Source: Nostoc sp. FACHB-892
Lineage (GTDB): Bacteria > Cyanobacteriota > Cyanobacteriia > Cyanobacteriales > Nostocaceae
Length of the DNA stretch: 64,000 nucleotides
Assembly: GCF_014698795.1 (NCBI RefSeq)
Contig: NZ_JACJTR010000004.1
Coordinates: 248,001-312,000 of the forward strand
Direction of reading: 5' to 3'
The notes under the pieces were generated by a model. That model ran no database searches. It was given only the letters and a program-made list of their open reading frames with translations, and was not told where the DNA came from. Shown piece after piece: positions 34,740 through 43,034 of the stretch; positions within the stretch are counted from its first letter, which is position 1; every line of letters begins with the position of its first letter. The position numbers and the translations under genes were made by a program.

Positions 34740-35597
34740 TTACATTGCTACCCGTGGATAAAGTCGTCCACAGATAAGGGTCAAGCCGATTAATGTTAAC
34801 AAGAGAATTGTACAATCCCAACCAAAGCCATAGATACTAGTGCCGTTGATTAACATCGTTCCACGTAATGCATCTACCTCATAAGTCAAAGGATTGATGT
34901 GGGATAAAAACTTTAACCAGTTGGGCATTAATGAAATGGGATAGATAGCATTACTGGCAAAAAATAACGGCATAGTTAACAATTGCCCAATTCCTGTCAT
35001 CCGTTCTCTGGTTTTCACCAAACAGCCAATGATTAACGAAAAAGTGCAAAAACAACCAGCCCCCAGCATCACAACTAATAAGACTTGCAAAAAAGCTAAA
35101 GGATGCAGATTGAGTTGCACACCTAAGAAAAATGACAATCCATAAATAATAAATACTTGTGATAAGCAGCGTACCCCACAAGCCAAGGACTTACCCAAAA
35201 CCATTGCTATACGGGGTGTCGGACTAGCCAAGAATTTATGTACAACTCCTAAATCTCGCTCCCAAATCAGTGTCATCCCACCTGTAAAAATGGCGACAAA
35301 CAATACACTCTGTGCCAAAATACCCGCCGCCATGAAGTCTAAATAAGGTAAATTACCTGTGGGTATTGCTCGCACACGAGAAAAGACTTGACCAAAAATC
35401 AGTAGCCATAATGCTGGTTGTACGGCGCGAATTACTAAATCAGTCGGATCATGCCGGAGTTTTCGCACTTCCATTTCGGCAATTACCAGGGTTTTTGCGA
35501 ATATCTGATTCAGTGCAGAGATGACACGATTAGTTCGGTGATATGATTTTGTCTTAACCCAATCGTTGAGATGTACGTCTGGTTCTTGCTGTGTCAC
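34740..35597 (-). CDS. ABC-2 type export permease (DrrB-like)
   Basis: A 285-residue membrane protein with about six helices and the ABC-2 pattern FLASPTPRIAMVLGKSLACG and LTMPLFFASNAIYPISLMP. The start is GTG with a strong AGGAGG 8 or so bases upstream; the frame overlaps the 3' end of the ATPase gene by 44 bases, so the two are coupled. With the DrrA-like ATPase it forms a two-gene exporter of the daunorubicin-resistance type. Substrate unknown. Confidence 0.87.
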   Translation of the reverse strand: MTQQEPDVHLNDWVKTKSYHRTNRVISALNQIFAKTLVIAEMEVRKLRHDPTDLVIRAVQPALWLLIFGQVFSRVRAIPTGNLPYLDFMAAGILAQSVLFVAIFTGGMTLIWERDLGVVHKFLASPTPRIAMVLGKSLACGVRCLSQVFIIYGLSFFLGVQLNLHPLAFLQVLLVVMLGAGCFCTFSLIIGCLVKTRERMTGIGQLLTMPLFFASNAIYPISLMPNWLKFLSHINPLTYEVDALRGTMLINGTSIYGFGWDCTILLLTLIGLTLICGRLYPRVAM

Positions 35598-36438
35598 GGT
35601 AGTTGACTCCTCCTGATTTTAATTGGTCGCCTGTGTGGTGAATAAAGACATCATCCAAAGTTGCATTAGGTTTACCCAAAGCGGCTTTCAAGTCACTGGG
35701 TGCGCCTGTTGTCACAACTTGGCCTTGCTGCATAATCACAACTCGACTACATAGACTATCGGCTTCTTCTAAAAAGTGAGTAGTTAAAAAGATAGTTGTG
35801 CCATAATCTGCCCGGAGTTGTTGTACAAGTTGCCATACCTGATTACGGGCAATGGGATCTAGTCCCACAGTTGGCTCATCAAGGAATAAAATTCGGGGTT
35901 GATGCATAATCGATTGGGCAATTTCTAGCTTGCGAATCATGCCACCAGAATAATTGCGTACCAAGCGATGAGCTGCGTCTTGCAAACCCATAAAACCGAG
36001 AACGTCTTGAATACACCTTTGTCGGCGGCTACCGGGAATGTCATACAATTTGGCAAAGATTAACAGGTTTTCGTAACCTGTCAGACTACCGTCAGCAGAT
36101 AGAGCTTGGGGTACATAACCTAATATTCGCCTCACACTGGCAGCCTGATGTGTCACGTCATAGCCTGCTATAGTTGCATTTCCGGCACTGATGGGTAACA
36201 AGGTGGTCAACATTTTGATGACTGTACTTTTGCCTGCTCCATTAGGGCCCAGTAAGCCAAATATTTCACCTTGTTCTACAGTGATGTTTAAATCGTCAAC
36301 TGCGTAGAAGCGAAGCGACTTGTCGAAAGACATCGCTTTGTCAAAATAACGTGTCAGTCCTTGGGTTTCCAAAATCACTGCTTGAGAATTACTAGGTAGT
36401 GATTTTGATATATCTGTGTTCCCTGTAAATATGGTCAC
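35554..36438 (-). CDS. ABC exporter ATPase (DrrA-like) with unusual N-terminal insertion
   Basis: A 294-residue ATPase. The Walker A motif is GPNGAGKST (residues 64-72), the signature YSGGMIRKLE, Walker B RILFLDEPTVGLD, and the H-loop TTHFLEEA. Start is GTG. Between LTRYF and AVDDLN, where family members have only a few residues, lies an extra stretch (about residues 33-44, DKAMSFDKSLRF) that the DNA shows to be an inverted repeat, so it is probably an in-frame repeat insertion at the start of the nucleotide-binding domain. The permease gene overlaps the end. The VOC-protein gene follows upstream on the same strand. Confidence 0.87.
   Translation of the reverse strand: MTIFTGNTDISKSLPSNSQAVILETQGLTRYFDKAMSFDKSLRFYAVDDLNITVEQGEIFGLLGPNGAGKSTVIKMLTTLLPISAGNATIAGYDVTHQAASVRRILGYVPQALSADGSLTGYENLLIFAKLYDIPGSRRQRCIQDVLGFMGLQDAAHRLVRNYSGGMIRKLEIAQSIMHQPRILFLDEPTVGLDPIARNQVWQLVQQLRADYGTTIFLTTHFLEEADSLCSRVVIMQQGQVVTTGAPSDLKAALGKPNATLDDVFIHHTGDQLKSGGVNYRDTARTRRTSQRLG
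36307..36342 (-). repeat. Probable small repeat insertion in the DrrA-like gene
   Basis: The plus strand reads GAAGCGAAGCGACTTGTCG followed by AAAGACATCGCTTTGTC: the words AAGCGA and TCGCTT, and GACTTGTC and GACAAAGCG on opposite strands, make a short imperfect hairpin. The encoded residues repeat themselves (FDKAMSFDKS) and break the family's usual spacing. Borders are approximate. Confidence 0.4.
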
Positions 36439-36502
36439 AAGTCTTACGCGCTTTCAATATTTAGCTTATCTAAATATTAGTTTGCCATAATTTATGGGGA
36501 AG

Positions 36503-36889
36503 TCAAGAGCCTGGATTTAAATTTGCGGATTCTGCTATTTCTAGGCGATTACCACCAGGATCACGAATGAAAAAGCGCTTGGTGAATGGTATGGGTTGGC
36601 CGTTAATAATTTCTACCCCATGTGTTTGGAGATGTTTTGCAAAAGCCTCCAAGTTGTCAACTTGGAAACAAATATGCCGCCTAGATACTGCATTATTAGC
36701 CTGCTGCTCTGTGCTGATATGGATTTGGATATTTCCCAGTACATACCATGCGCCGCCATTAGTTTGCAGATCCTCTGGTTTGGTAATTTCCGTTAATCCT
36801 AAAACTTGGCTGTAAAAAAACAGCATGGCATTTTCAGCTTCAGAAGATGATGTTATCTGAATATGGTCAATCGCTTGAACTCTTTCCAT
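36503..36889 (-). CDS. VOC (glyoxalase/dioxygenase) superfamily protein
   Basis: A 128-residue protein of the vicinal oxygen chelate superfamily. Two beta-alpha-beta-beta-beta modules are recognisable: the first begins AIDHIQITSSSEAENAMLFFYSQVLGL, the second RRHICFQVDNLEAFAKHL; metal-ligand candidates are His10, His in HICFQV and Glu in NRLEIAE. The C-terminal RFFIRDPGGNRLEIAE is the usual motif. Members include glyoxalase I, dioxygenases and antibiotic-binding proteins. It leads the DrrAB-MarR-MFS-oxygenase unit, which suggests resistance or modification of a small molecule. Confidence 0.85.
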   Translation of the reverse strand: MERVQAIDHIQITSSSEAENAMLFFYSQVLGLTEITKPEDLQTNGGAWYVLGNIQIHISTEQQANNAVSRRHICFQVDNLEAFAKHLQTHGVEIINGQPIPFTKRFFIRDPGGNRLEIAESANLNPGS

Positions 36890-36936
36890 TTGTTGCCTTG
36901 CTTTTAAGCACTTGAGATGATGAATTTTATTTTAAG

Positions 36937-36962
36937 TATCATACCTTGATAGATATACAGTA
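36937..36962. promoter_or_regulatory. Possible 26-base inverted-repeat element (weak)
   Basis: On the plus strand TATCATAC, spacer CTTGATAGAT, ATACAGTA. Read on the minus strand it starts TACTGTAT and has ATCTATCAAG as spacer, close to the spacers of better copies. The outer half is weak. It lies 47 bases upstream of the VOC gene and 22 bases before the Mrp gene. Confidence 0.35.
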
Positions 36963-36984
36963 GTATTATTTAGGTAATTCTTCG

Positions 36985-38055
36985 ATGTCAAACCATCAAT
37001 CACCTTTCCAAAGTCCGAATGAAGAAGTACAAGCTTCATCACCCGACTCCCTCACCATCGCCCGAAAACAAGAAATTGTGCAAATTCTCAAGCAAATTAG
37101 CGATCGCATTCTAAAAAATGACATTGTTAGTCTGGGAATGGTGCGAAATCTGCGGATAATTGATGATTATATATATTTGCGTTTATATATTGGTTCCCAT
37201 CAACACCAATTAGAAGCCGAGATTCAAAATGTATTATCATCCCTAACTTGGAGCAAAAAAACTTACATTCAACTCTGCACCATTCCAAAAGTAAGAACGA
37301 CTCTAGCAGTTTCTAGTGGTAAGGGGGGTGTTGGCAAGTCTACCACTGCGGTTAATTTAGCAGCTGCTTTACAATTAACTGGTGCAAAAGTCGGTCTTTT
37401 AGATGCTGATGTTTACGGCCCCAATGTTCCCCAAATGCTGGGACTGGGTAAATCTGAAGTGAAAGTTATTGATACTCCCAATGGTCAAAGGTTTGTACCA
37501 TTAGAAGCTCACGGAATTAAAGTTATGTCAGTAGGACTGTTAGCAGAAGCAGACCATCCTTTAGCTTGGCGTGGCCCAGTTTTACATAAAATCATCACCC
37601 AATTCATCCATGAGGTGGAGTGGGGAGAATTGGATTATTTATTAATTGACCTTCCTCCTGGTACTGGTGATGCCCAAATTACTATCGTTCAGGAAAGCCC
37701 AATTTGTGGGGTAATATTGGTTACAACTCCCCAAAATGTGGCAATTTCAGATGTACGCCGCAGTATTTATATGTTCCGCCAAGTTGGGGTTCCTGTTATT
37801 GGTATTATCGAAAATATGAGCTATTTCATAGGGAATGGTGGTGAACAAATTCCAATTTTCGGTAGTGGTGGTGGTCAAAAGTTGGTAGAAGAACTTAACG
37901 CACCCCTTTTAGGGCAGATTCCTATTGATCCCCTTATCTGTAATGGTGGTGATATCGGAGAACCCCTAACACTCGCTGACCCTAGCTCCAAAGCTAGTAA
38001 AGTATTTGTGCAAATTGCTGGGGCGCTAAATGTTACTTTTTCTGGTTCTGTTTAA
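36985..38055 (+). CDS. mrp: Mrp/NBP35-type P-loop ATPase (iron-sulfur carrier family)
   Basis: A 356-residue Mrp protein. An N-terminal DUF59-like domain (about residues 25-95) precedes the deviant Walker A GKGGVGKSTT near residue 113 and the DADVYGPNVPQMLG and LIDLPPGTGDAQ motifs. The two-cysteine CxxC, which bridges a 4Fe-4S cluster in ApbC and NBP35, is not present: the stretch after IENMSYF reads IGNGGEQIPIFG. The family loads or carries Fe-S clusters and other cofactors. Its place next to the third AprA/AprB-like set, whose ferredoxin needs clusters, suggests a dedicated assembly role, but missing cysteines weaken a simple carrier model. Confidence 0.85.
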   Translation: MSNHQSPFQSPNEEVQASSPDSLTIARKQEIVQILKQISDRILKNDIVSLGMVRNLRIIDDYIYLRLYIGSHQHQLEAEIQNVLSSLTWSKKTYIQLCTIPKVRTTLAVSSGKGGVGKSTTAVNLAAALQLTGAKVGLLDADVYGPNVPQMLGLGKSEVKVIDTPNGQRFVPLEAHGIKVMSVGLLAEADHPLAWRGPVLHKIITQFIHEVEWGELDYLLIDLPPGTGDAQITIVQESPICGVILVTTPQNVAISDVRRSIYMFRQVGVPVIGIIENMSYFIGNGGEQIPIFGSGGGQKLVEELNAPLLGQIPIDPLICNGGDIGEPLTLADPSSKASKVFVQIAGALNVTFSGSV

Positions 38056-38076
38056 CTTAAGTAAAAAAGAATTACT

Positions 38077-38880
38077 ATGGCTGTTCCTGAAGCACAACGA
38101 GAGTTTTTAGAGCATATTACTTCTCAATTGAAAAAAGATGATCGCTTGCTAGGTTTAGCTATTGGTGGTTCTTATTTACGGGGGGAAATGGATGAATATT
38201 CCGATCTCGATCTGATTATTGTTGTAAAAGATGTTTATTATCAACAGATATTAAATGAGCGACAGCTTTTTGCCAGTCAATTAGGTTCACTGCTGGTAGC
38301 TTTTACAGGCGAACACGTCGGGGAACCTCGGTTGTTCATTTGTCTATACGAAAATCCGCTTTTACACGTAGATTTAAAGTTTTTGCTTTTACAAGATTTC
38401 ACAATAGATCGGATAGAAAATCCTATTGTTCTATGGGAGCAAAAAGATTTACTAACCTTAGCTATAAAAGAAAACCCACGAAATTATCCACCTCTAGATT
38501 TGCAGTGGATTGAAGACCGATTCTGGGTTTGGGTACACTACATCACCACAAAATTAGGTAGAGGTGAACTTTTTGAAGCTATTGATGCTCTTTCTTTTAT
38601 TCGCGGACAAGTTCTCGCTCCATTAGCCAAAATCCAGGCTGGAAAACTCCCACGCGGGGTAAGGAATTTAGAAACGGAACTTCCCCATCTGTTACCAGAC
38701 TTTCGTCAAACTATACCTATACAACACAATCATTATGAAATTGCCAAAGCATTGCAACACAGTATTTATTTGTATCGCCAGTTTCGAGATGCCTTAAAAA
38801 CACCAGCTTTGGTTGTGCATTTTTCAGCAGAAACAGCCTCTACTCAATATCTACAAGCAGTTGTAGATGGTATAAAATAG
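38077..38880 (+). CDS. Nucleotidyltransferase-domain protein
   Basis: A 267-residue protein with the minimal nucleotidyltransferase motif GGSYLRGEMDEYSDLDLIIV near residues 29-48: GS, then DxD with the third carboxylate in LLHVDLKFLL. The rest is helical, similar to aminoglycoside or lincosamide adenylyltransferase-like proteins without clear identity. It follows the Mrp gene by 21 bases on the same strand and may be co-transcribed. The acceptor is unknown. Confidence 0.75.
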   Translation: MAVPEAQREFLEHITSQLKKDDRLLGLAIGGSYLRGEMDEYSDLDLIIVVKDVYYQQILNERQLFASQLGSLLVAFTGEHVGEPRLFICLYENPLLHVDLKFLLLQDFTIDRIENPIVLWEQKDLLTLAIKENPRNYPPLDLQWIEDRFWVWVHYITTKLGRGELFEAIDALSFIRGQVLAPLAKIQAGKLPRGVRNLETELPHLLPDFRQTIPIQHNHYEIAKALQHSIYLYRQFRDALKTPALVVHFSAETASTQYLQAVVDGIK

Positions 38881-38918
38881 CAATTTTATTTTCCTTTACA
38901 GCACAATTTAACATAAAT

Positions 38919-38944
38919 TACTGTAAATCGCCCGATTTGTAGTA
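38919..38944. promoter_or_regulatory. 26-base inverted-repeat element upstream of SDR gene
   Basis: TACTGTAA, spacer ATCGCCCGAT, TTGTAGTA, followed in register by TAGATT (38943-38948), a TAnnnT hexamer. The ATG of the SDR gene is 33 bases after the element. Confidence 0.6.
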
Positions 38945-38976
38945 GATTGAAATCAAGAGATATTTAAGAGCAAATT

Positions 38977-39726
38977 ATGGTAGGAAAATTAGACGGTAAA
39001 GTAGCCATTATTACTGGGGCTTCTGCGGGTATTGGTGAAGCTACGGCCATTACCTTAGCAGCAGAAGGGGCAAAAGTGGTAATTGCAGCTAGAAGAAGCG
39101 ATCGCTTAGAAGTATTAGCAAAACGCATTGAATCCAGTGGTGGCCAGGCTTTACCCATAGTTACCGATATCACCGACGAAACCCAAGCCAACAACCTCAT
39201 CCACAAAGCAAATGCAGCGTTAGGGCGAGTGGATATTTTAGTGAACAACGCAGGTGTAGCCCTCACAGGCAATATTCATGGTGGCAACACTTCAGACTGG
39301 CGGCGGATGTTTGATGTCAATGTCTTCGGATTACTTTATGCTACCCATGCCGTCCTACCAATTTTCAAAGCCCAAGGCGGAGGGCATATAGTTAATATCT
39401 CATCAGTAGCAGGTCGTATAGCGCGTGCAGGTGTCGGGATATACAACGCAACTAAATGGGGCGTGAACGCTATTTCAGAATCCCTACGGCAAGAAGTTCT
39501 GCAAGATAATATCCGCGTCACTATCATTGAACCTGGTTTGGTGGAGACAGAAATCAATAATCATGTCACCGATCCTGTAGCCAAAAAGAATGTTGAAGAA
39601 CGAATCAAGGCGATCGCACCATTGCAAAGTGAAGATATTGCCAGAGCGATCGCTTATGCTGTAACTCAGCCACCCCATGTTAATGTCAATGAAATTCTCA
39701 TTCGACCAACTCAGCAAGAACGGTAA
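38977..39726 (+). CDS. Short-chain dehydrogenase/reductase (classical SDR)
   Basis: A 249-residue classical SDR. The cofactor motif GASAGIGEA is near residue 15, NNAG near 92, the catalytic Ser in NISSVAG near 143, and YNATK near 156 provides Tyr and Lys, so the active site is complete. Arg residues after the first strand (AARRSDRLE) suggest NADP preference. It overlaps the next gene by one base (TAATG) and has its own copy of the 26-base element. It oxidises or reduces a hydroxy or keto compound; in this context perhaps a sulfopropanediol- or sulfoacetaldehyde-like metabolite, which is inference. Confidence 0.88.
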   Translation: MVGKLDGKVAIITGASAGIGEATAITLAAEGAKVVIAARRSDRLEVLAKRIESSGGQALPIVTDITDETQANNLIHKANAALGRVDILVNNAGVALTGNIHGGNTSDWRRMFDVNVFGLLYATHAVLPIFKAQGGGHIVNISSVAGRIARAGVGIYNATKWGVNAISESLRQEVLQDNIRVTIIEPGLVETEINNHVTDPVAKKNVEERIKAIAPLQSEDIARAIAYAVTQPPHVNVNEILIRPTQQER

Positions 39727-40085
39727 TGAAAGAAAATAGCATCATCACTGGTTTTCACGCTCATGTCTATTACGATAGCGAAACTCGTGATATTGCCACC
39801 CGTATCCGAGAAGAATTAGGAACTAAATTTGAAGTACGACTGGGACGCTGGCATGACCAGCCCATTGGCCCCCATCCAAAATCAATGTATCAAGTTGCCT
39901 TCGCACCAAACCAATTTCCTCAAGTTGTACCCTGGCTAATGCTGAACCGTGAGGAGTTAGATATTCTTGTCCACCCGGAAACAGGTGATGATGTCACAGA
40001 TCATACAGCACACGCTCTATGGCTAGGAAATAAGCTAGATTTAAATATCGATTTTCTACAACAAATCAAACCCAAGGCTTCTTAA
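39726..40085 (+). CDS. DOPA 4,5-dioxygenase family protein
   Basis: A 119-residue protein of the DOPA_dioxygen family. FHAHVYYDSET at the start, RWHDQPIGPHPKSMYQVAF in the middle and LDILVHPETGDDVTDHTAHALWLG near the end supply the His residues characteristic of the family. The ATG overlaps the stop of the SDR gene (TAATG), so the two are co-translated. Members in fungi cleave catechols; bacterial homologues such as YgiD-unrelated small proteins are mostly of unknown role. It may act on the product of the SDR; the substrate is unknown. Confidence 0.85.
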   Translation: MKENSIITGFHAHVYYDSETRDIATRIREELGTKFEVRLGRWHDQPIGPHPKSMYQVAFAPNQFPQVVPWLMLNREELDILVHPETGDDVTDHTAHALWLGNKLDLNIDFLQQIKPKAS

Positions 40086-40161
40086 TTACGAATTACCAGT
40101 AGACATAATTTTTCGGATCTTGCGTTTGCTGCTTATCTATGTGAATATTCTATCAGTAAAA

Positions 40162-40187
40162 TACGGTAAATTGTTAGCCTTACCGTA
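40162..40187. promoter_or_regulatory. 26-base inverted-repeat element, best copy
   Basis: TACGGTAA, a 10-base spacer ATTGTTAGCC, TTACCGTA: the two 8-base halves are perfectly complementary. TAGTAT (40186-40191) overlaps its end as a -10-like hexamer, placing a transcript start about 20 bases before the ATG at 40220. This copy defines the symmetry of the family. Confidence 0.75.
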
Positions 40188-40219
40188 GTATTGAGCTTGC
40201 TTATAGACTGAATGTACGT

Positions 40220-41278
40220 ATGTTAACCAAGTATTTATTAGATCGACATATGAAGATTGTCAGCAACTTTCTTCAAAATTATGAAACATGGAGAATTAGC
40301 ACATTTGCCTTATTCTTTGCGTGCGGGTTAAGTTTGACTCTTGTTATATCTGCGTGTTCTCCCAACAACACAGTTAATTCCGCCACAACGCAGACAACGA
40401 ATAAAGGTGTTGTAGTTCGTATCGGCTATCAAAAAGCGGCAACTATTCTCAATGCTCTGAAGAATCGAGGCAGTTTAGCGCAAACTTTAACTGCTGCTGG
40501 TGCTTCGGTGACATGGGCAGAATTTCCCGCAGGCCCGCCTATGTTAGAAGCGATGAACGCAGGTAGTATTGACTTTGGCTATACAGGTGAATCACCCCCT
40601 ATTTTTGCCCAAGCGGCAGGTACTCCCTTGCTTTATGTTGCTTATGATCCTTGGAGTCCTAAAGCAGAAGCAATTGTTGTACCGAAAAATTCACCAATTA
40701 AAAGTGTTGCTGAACTTAAAGGTAAAAAAGTTGCCTTTGCCAAAGGATCGAACACTAACTATCTTGTTGTCAAAGCTTTAGAAGCTGCCGGATTGAAATA
40801 TAGTGACATCAAGCCAACACATCTAACACCAGCAGATGCCCGTGCAGCTTTTGAAAGTGGTAATGTTGATGCTTGGGCAATTTGGGACCCTTACCTAGCA
40901 GCAGTTGAACACGATATAGATGTGAGAATTTTAACAGATGCGACAAATTTAGCACCAAATCGGGGTTATTATCTTGCTCGTCAAGAGTTTGTCAATTCTC
41001 ACCCAGATTTATTAAAAACTCTTTTAGATGAAGCTAGCAAAATAGATAAATGGGCAACAAATAATCCAGACGAGGTTGCCAAGTTCCTCGAACCAGAATT
41101 AGGGATTAAAGCAGCCGCATTGGAAATTGCTGAAAAGCGCCGGAAGTATGGCGTTTTACCTCTGACAGATGAAGTAATTACTCAACAACAAAATATTGCT
41201 GATACTTTTCATCAAATTAAGCTAGTTCCCAAGAAAATCCAGGTTAAAGACATCGTTTGGAACGGTAATAAATCCTAA
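40220..41278 (+). CDS. Sulfonate-type ABC transporter substrate-binding lipoprotein
   Basis: A 352-residue binding protein of the SsuA family. The ATG at 40220 may be replaced by the one at 40250 (MKIVSN), which gives a compact lipoprotein signal ending LVISAC at Cys36. The body has EFPAGPPMLEAMNAGSIDFG, GESPPIFAQAAGT, AELKGKKVAFAKGS and TPADARAAFESGNVDAWAIW. It is most like the protein at 11.0 kb. It opens the operon with the third AprA-like flavoprotein 43 bases downstream, under a perfect 26-base element. No permease is adjacent. Confidence 0.9.
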   Translation: MLTKYLLDRHMKIVSNFLQNYETWRISTFALFFACGLSLTLVISACSPNNTVNSATTQTTNKGVVVRIGYQKAATILNALKNRGSLAQTLTAAGASVTWAEFPAGPPMLEAMNAGSIDFGYTGESPPIFAQAAGTPLLYVAYDPWSPKAEAIVVPKNSPIKSVAELKGKKVAFAKGSNTNYLVVKALEAAGLKYSDIKPTHLTPADARAAFESGNVDAWAIWDPYLAAVEHDIDVRILTDATNLAPNRGYYLARQEFVNSHPDLLKTLLDEASKIDKWATNNPDEVAKFLEPELGIKAAALEIAEKRRKYGVLPLTDEVITQQQNIADTFHQIKLVPKKIQVKDIVWNGNKS

Positions 41279-41320
41279 AAATTTCCTCCTTACTCTTTAC
41301 TCGCCCAGTTCTAAAAGCTT

Positions 41321-43030
41321 ATGGACATCAATACCCAACGGATAAAAACTGATGTACTTGTCATCGGTGGTGGTACAGCTGGAACGATGGCTGGAATTAA
41401 AGCCAAACAAGCAAATCCCGATGCGGAGGTGCTGATTTTAGAAAAAGCTAACATTCGACGAAGTGGTGCGATCGCAATGGGTATGGATGGGGTAAACACC
41501 GCAGTCATTCCCGGCCATTCTACCCCAGAACAATACGTGCGCGAAGTCACCTTGGCTAACGATGGGATTCTCAACCAAAAAGCCGTATATCAAACAGGTA
41601 AATTAGGTTATGAAGTCATCCAAGAATTAGAAAGTTGGGGTGTGAAATTTCAAAAAGATGTCCAAGGAAACTATGATTTAAAACAAGTGCATCGTGTAGG
41701 TAAATATGTCCTACCTATGCCAGAAGGTAAAGACTTAAAAACCATTCTCACCCGTCAAGTCAAACGCCACAAAGTCAAAGTGACAAATCGCGTCATGGCA
41801 ACAAGGGTATTAGTAAAAGAGGGACGTGCTATTGGTGCAGTGGGATTTGATGTCAGGAACGGTGATTATATTGTCATTCAAGCCAAAGCAGTCATCTTGT
41901 GTACAGGTGCTTGCGGTAGATTAGGATTACCAGCTTCTGGCTATCTCTACGGCACTTACGAAAATCCTACCAATGCCGGGGATGGCTATTCAATGGCTTA
42001 TCATGCAGGCGCAGAACTCAGTAATATTGAATGCTTTCAAGTTAATCCTCTAATTAAAGATTATAACGGCCCTGCTTGTGCTTATGTTGCCGGGCCTTTT
42101 GGCGCTCATACAGCCAATGCCGAAGGAAATCGCTTCATTAGTTGCGACTATTGGAGTGGTCAAATGATGTTGGAAATCTGGAAAGAATTAAACTCTGGTA
42201 AAGGGCCAGTCCAACTGAAAATGACCCACCTTGATGAAGACACAATTGCTGAAATTGAATCAATACTTTGGGCGAATGAACGACCAAGTAGAGAACGCTT
42301 CCATCAAGGTAGAAATGAAGATTACCGCACTCACGGCATAGAGATGCACATTTCTGAAATTGGCTTATGTAGCGGTCATAGTGCCTCTGGTGTCTGGGTA
42401 AATGAAAATGCCCAAACAACCGTTCCTGGTTTATATGCAGCCGGAGACATGGCTAGCGTTCCCCATAATTATATGATTGGAGCATTTGTTTTCGGTCGGA
42501 TAGCAGGTACTCACGCCATCGAATATATCCAAGACTTAGATTTAATCGAACCAGATGCAGATTTTTTAGAAATAGAAAAAGCCAGAATTTATGCCCCATT
42601 AACTCGCCCTAATGGTGTACCTCATACCCAGGTAGAATATAAATTAAGACGTTTAGTTAATGACTATCTGCAACCACCAAAAACAGGCAATAAAATTGAG
42701 ATTGGTTTGAAACATTTTGTTCAATATCAAGAAACATTAGATTTAATGGGCGCTCGTGATCCCCATGAATTGATGCGCTCTCTTGAAGTGCATTTTATCC
42801 GCGATTGTGCAGAAATGGCAGCCAGAGCATCATTATATCGTCAAGAAACTCGTTGGGGACTTTATCATTACCGCTTAGATTATCCAGATAAGAATGATGA
42901 CGAGTGGTTCTGTCATGTCAATTTAAATAAAGATGAATTAGGTAAAATGGTATTGTTTAAGCGTCCTGTAGATCCTTATATCGTGGAAATAGATAGAGTC
43001 AAAGAACTTTATGATGTAGCTGTGAGCTAA
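41321..43030 (+). CDS. AprA-like FAD-dependent oxidoreductase (copy 3, divergent)
   Basis: A 569-residue flavoprotein, clearly of the AprA/fumarate reductase superfamily yet distant from copies 1 and 2. The FAD motif GGGTAGTMAGIKA is near residue 18, followed by ILEKANIRRSGAIAMGMDGVN, a segment close to that of true AprA proteins. Later come LGLPASGYLYGTYENPTNAGDG, SGHSASGVWVN and VPGLYAAGDMA, and the C-terminal RASLYRQETRWG carries the family Arg. The gene follows the binding protein and is followed by a methyltransferase and the matching ferredoxin. It probably oxidises or reduces a sulfur-containing acid; sulfite/APS chemistry is possible but not shown. Confidence 0.87.
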   Translation: MDINTQRIKTDVLVIGGGTAGTMAGIKAKQANPDAEVLILEKANIRRSGAIAMGMDGVNTAVIPGHSTPEQYVREVTLANDGILNQKAVYQTGKLGYEVIQELESWGVKFQKDVQGNYDLKQVHRVGKYVLPMPEGKDLKTILTRQVKRHKVKVTNRVMATRVLVKEGRAIGAVGFDVRNGDYIVIQAKAVILCTGACGRLGLPASGYLYGTYENPTNAGDGYSMAYHAGAELSNIECFQVNPLIKDYNGPACAYVAGPFGAHTANAEGNRFISCDYWSGQMMLEIWKELNSGKGPVQLKMTHLDEDTIAEIESILWANERPSRERFHQGRNEDYRTHGIEMHISEIGLCSGHSASGVWVNENAQTTVPGLYAAGDMASVPHNYMIGAFVFGRIAGTHAIEYIQDLDLIEPDADFLEIEKARIYAPLTRPNGVPHTQVEYKLRRLVNDYLQPPKTGNKIEIGLKHFVQYQETLDLMGARDPHELMRSLEVHFIRDCAEMAARASLYRQETRWGLYHYRLDYPDKNDDEWFCHVNLNKDELGKMVLFKRPVDPYIVEIDRVKELYDVAVS

Positions 43031-43034
43031 AATA

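Noticed and set aside
40162..40187. The 26-base elements as NtcA sites
   Set aside because: NtcA sites are GTA, 8 bases, TAC. Here the inner GTA and TAC are 12 bases apart, and the outer bases are conserved too, so another regulator is more likely.
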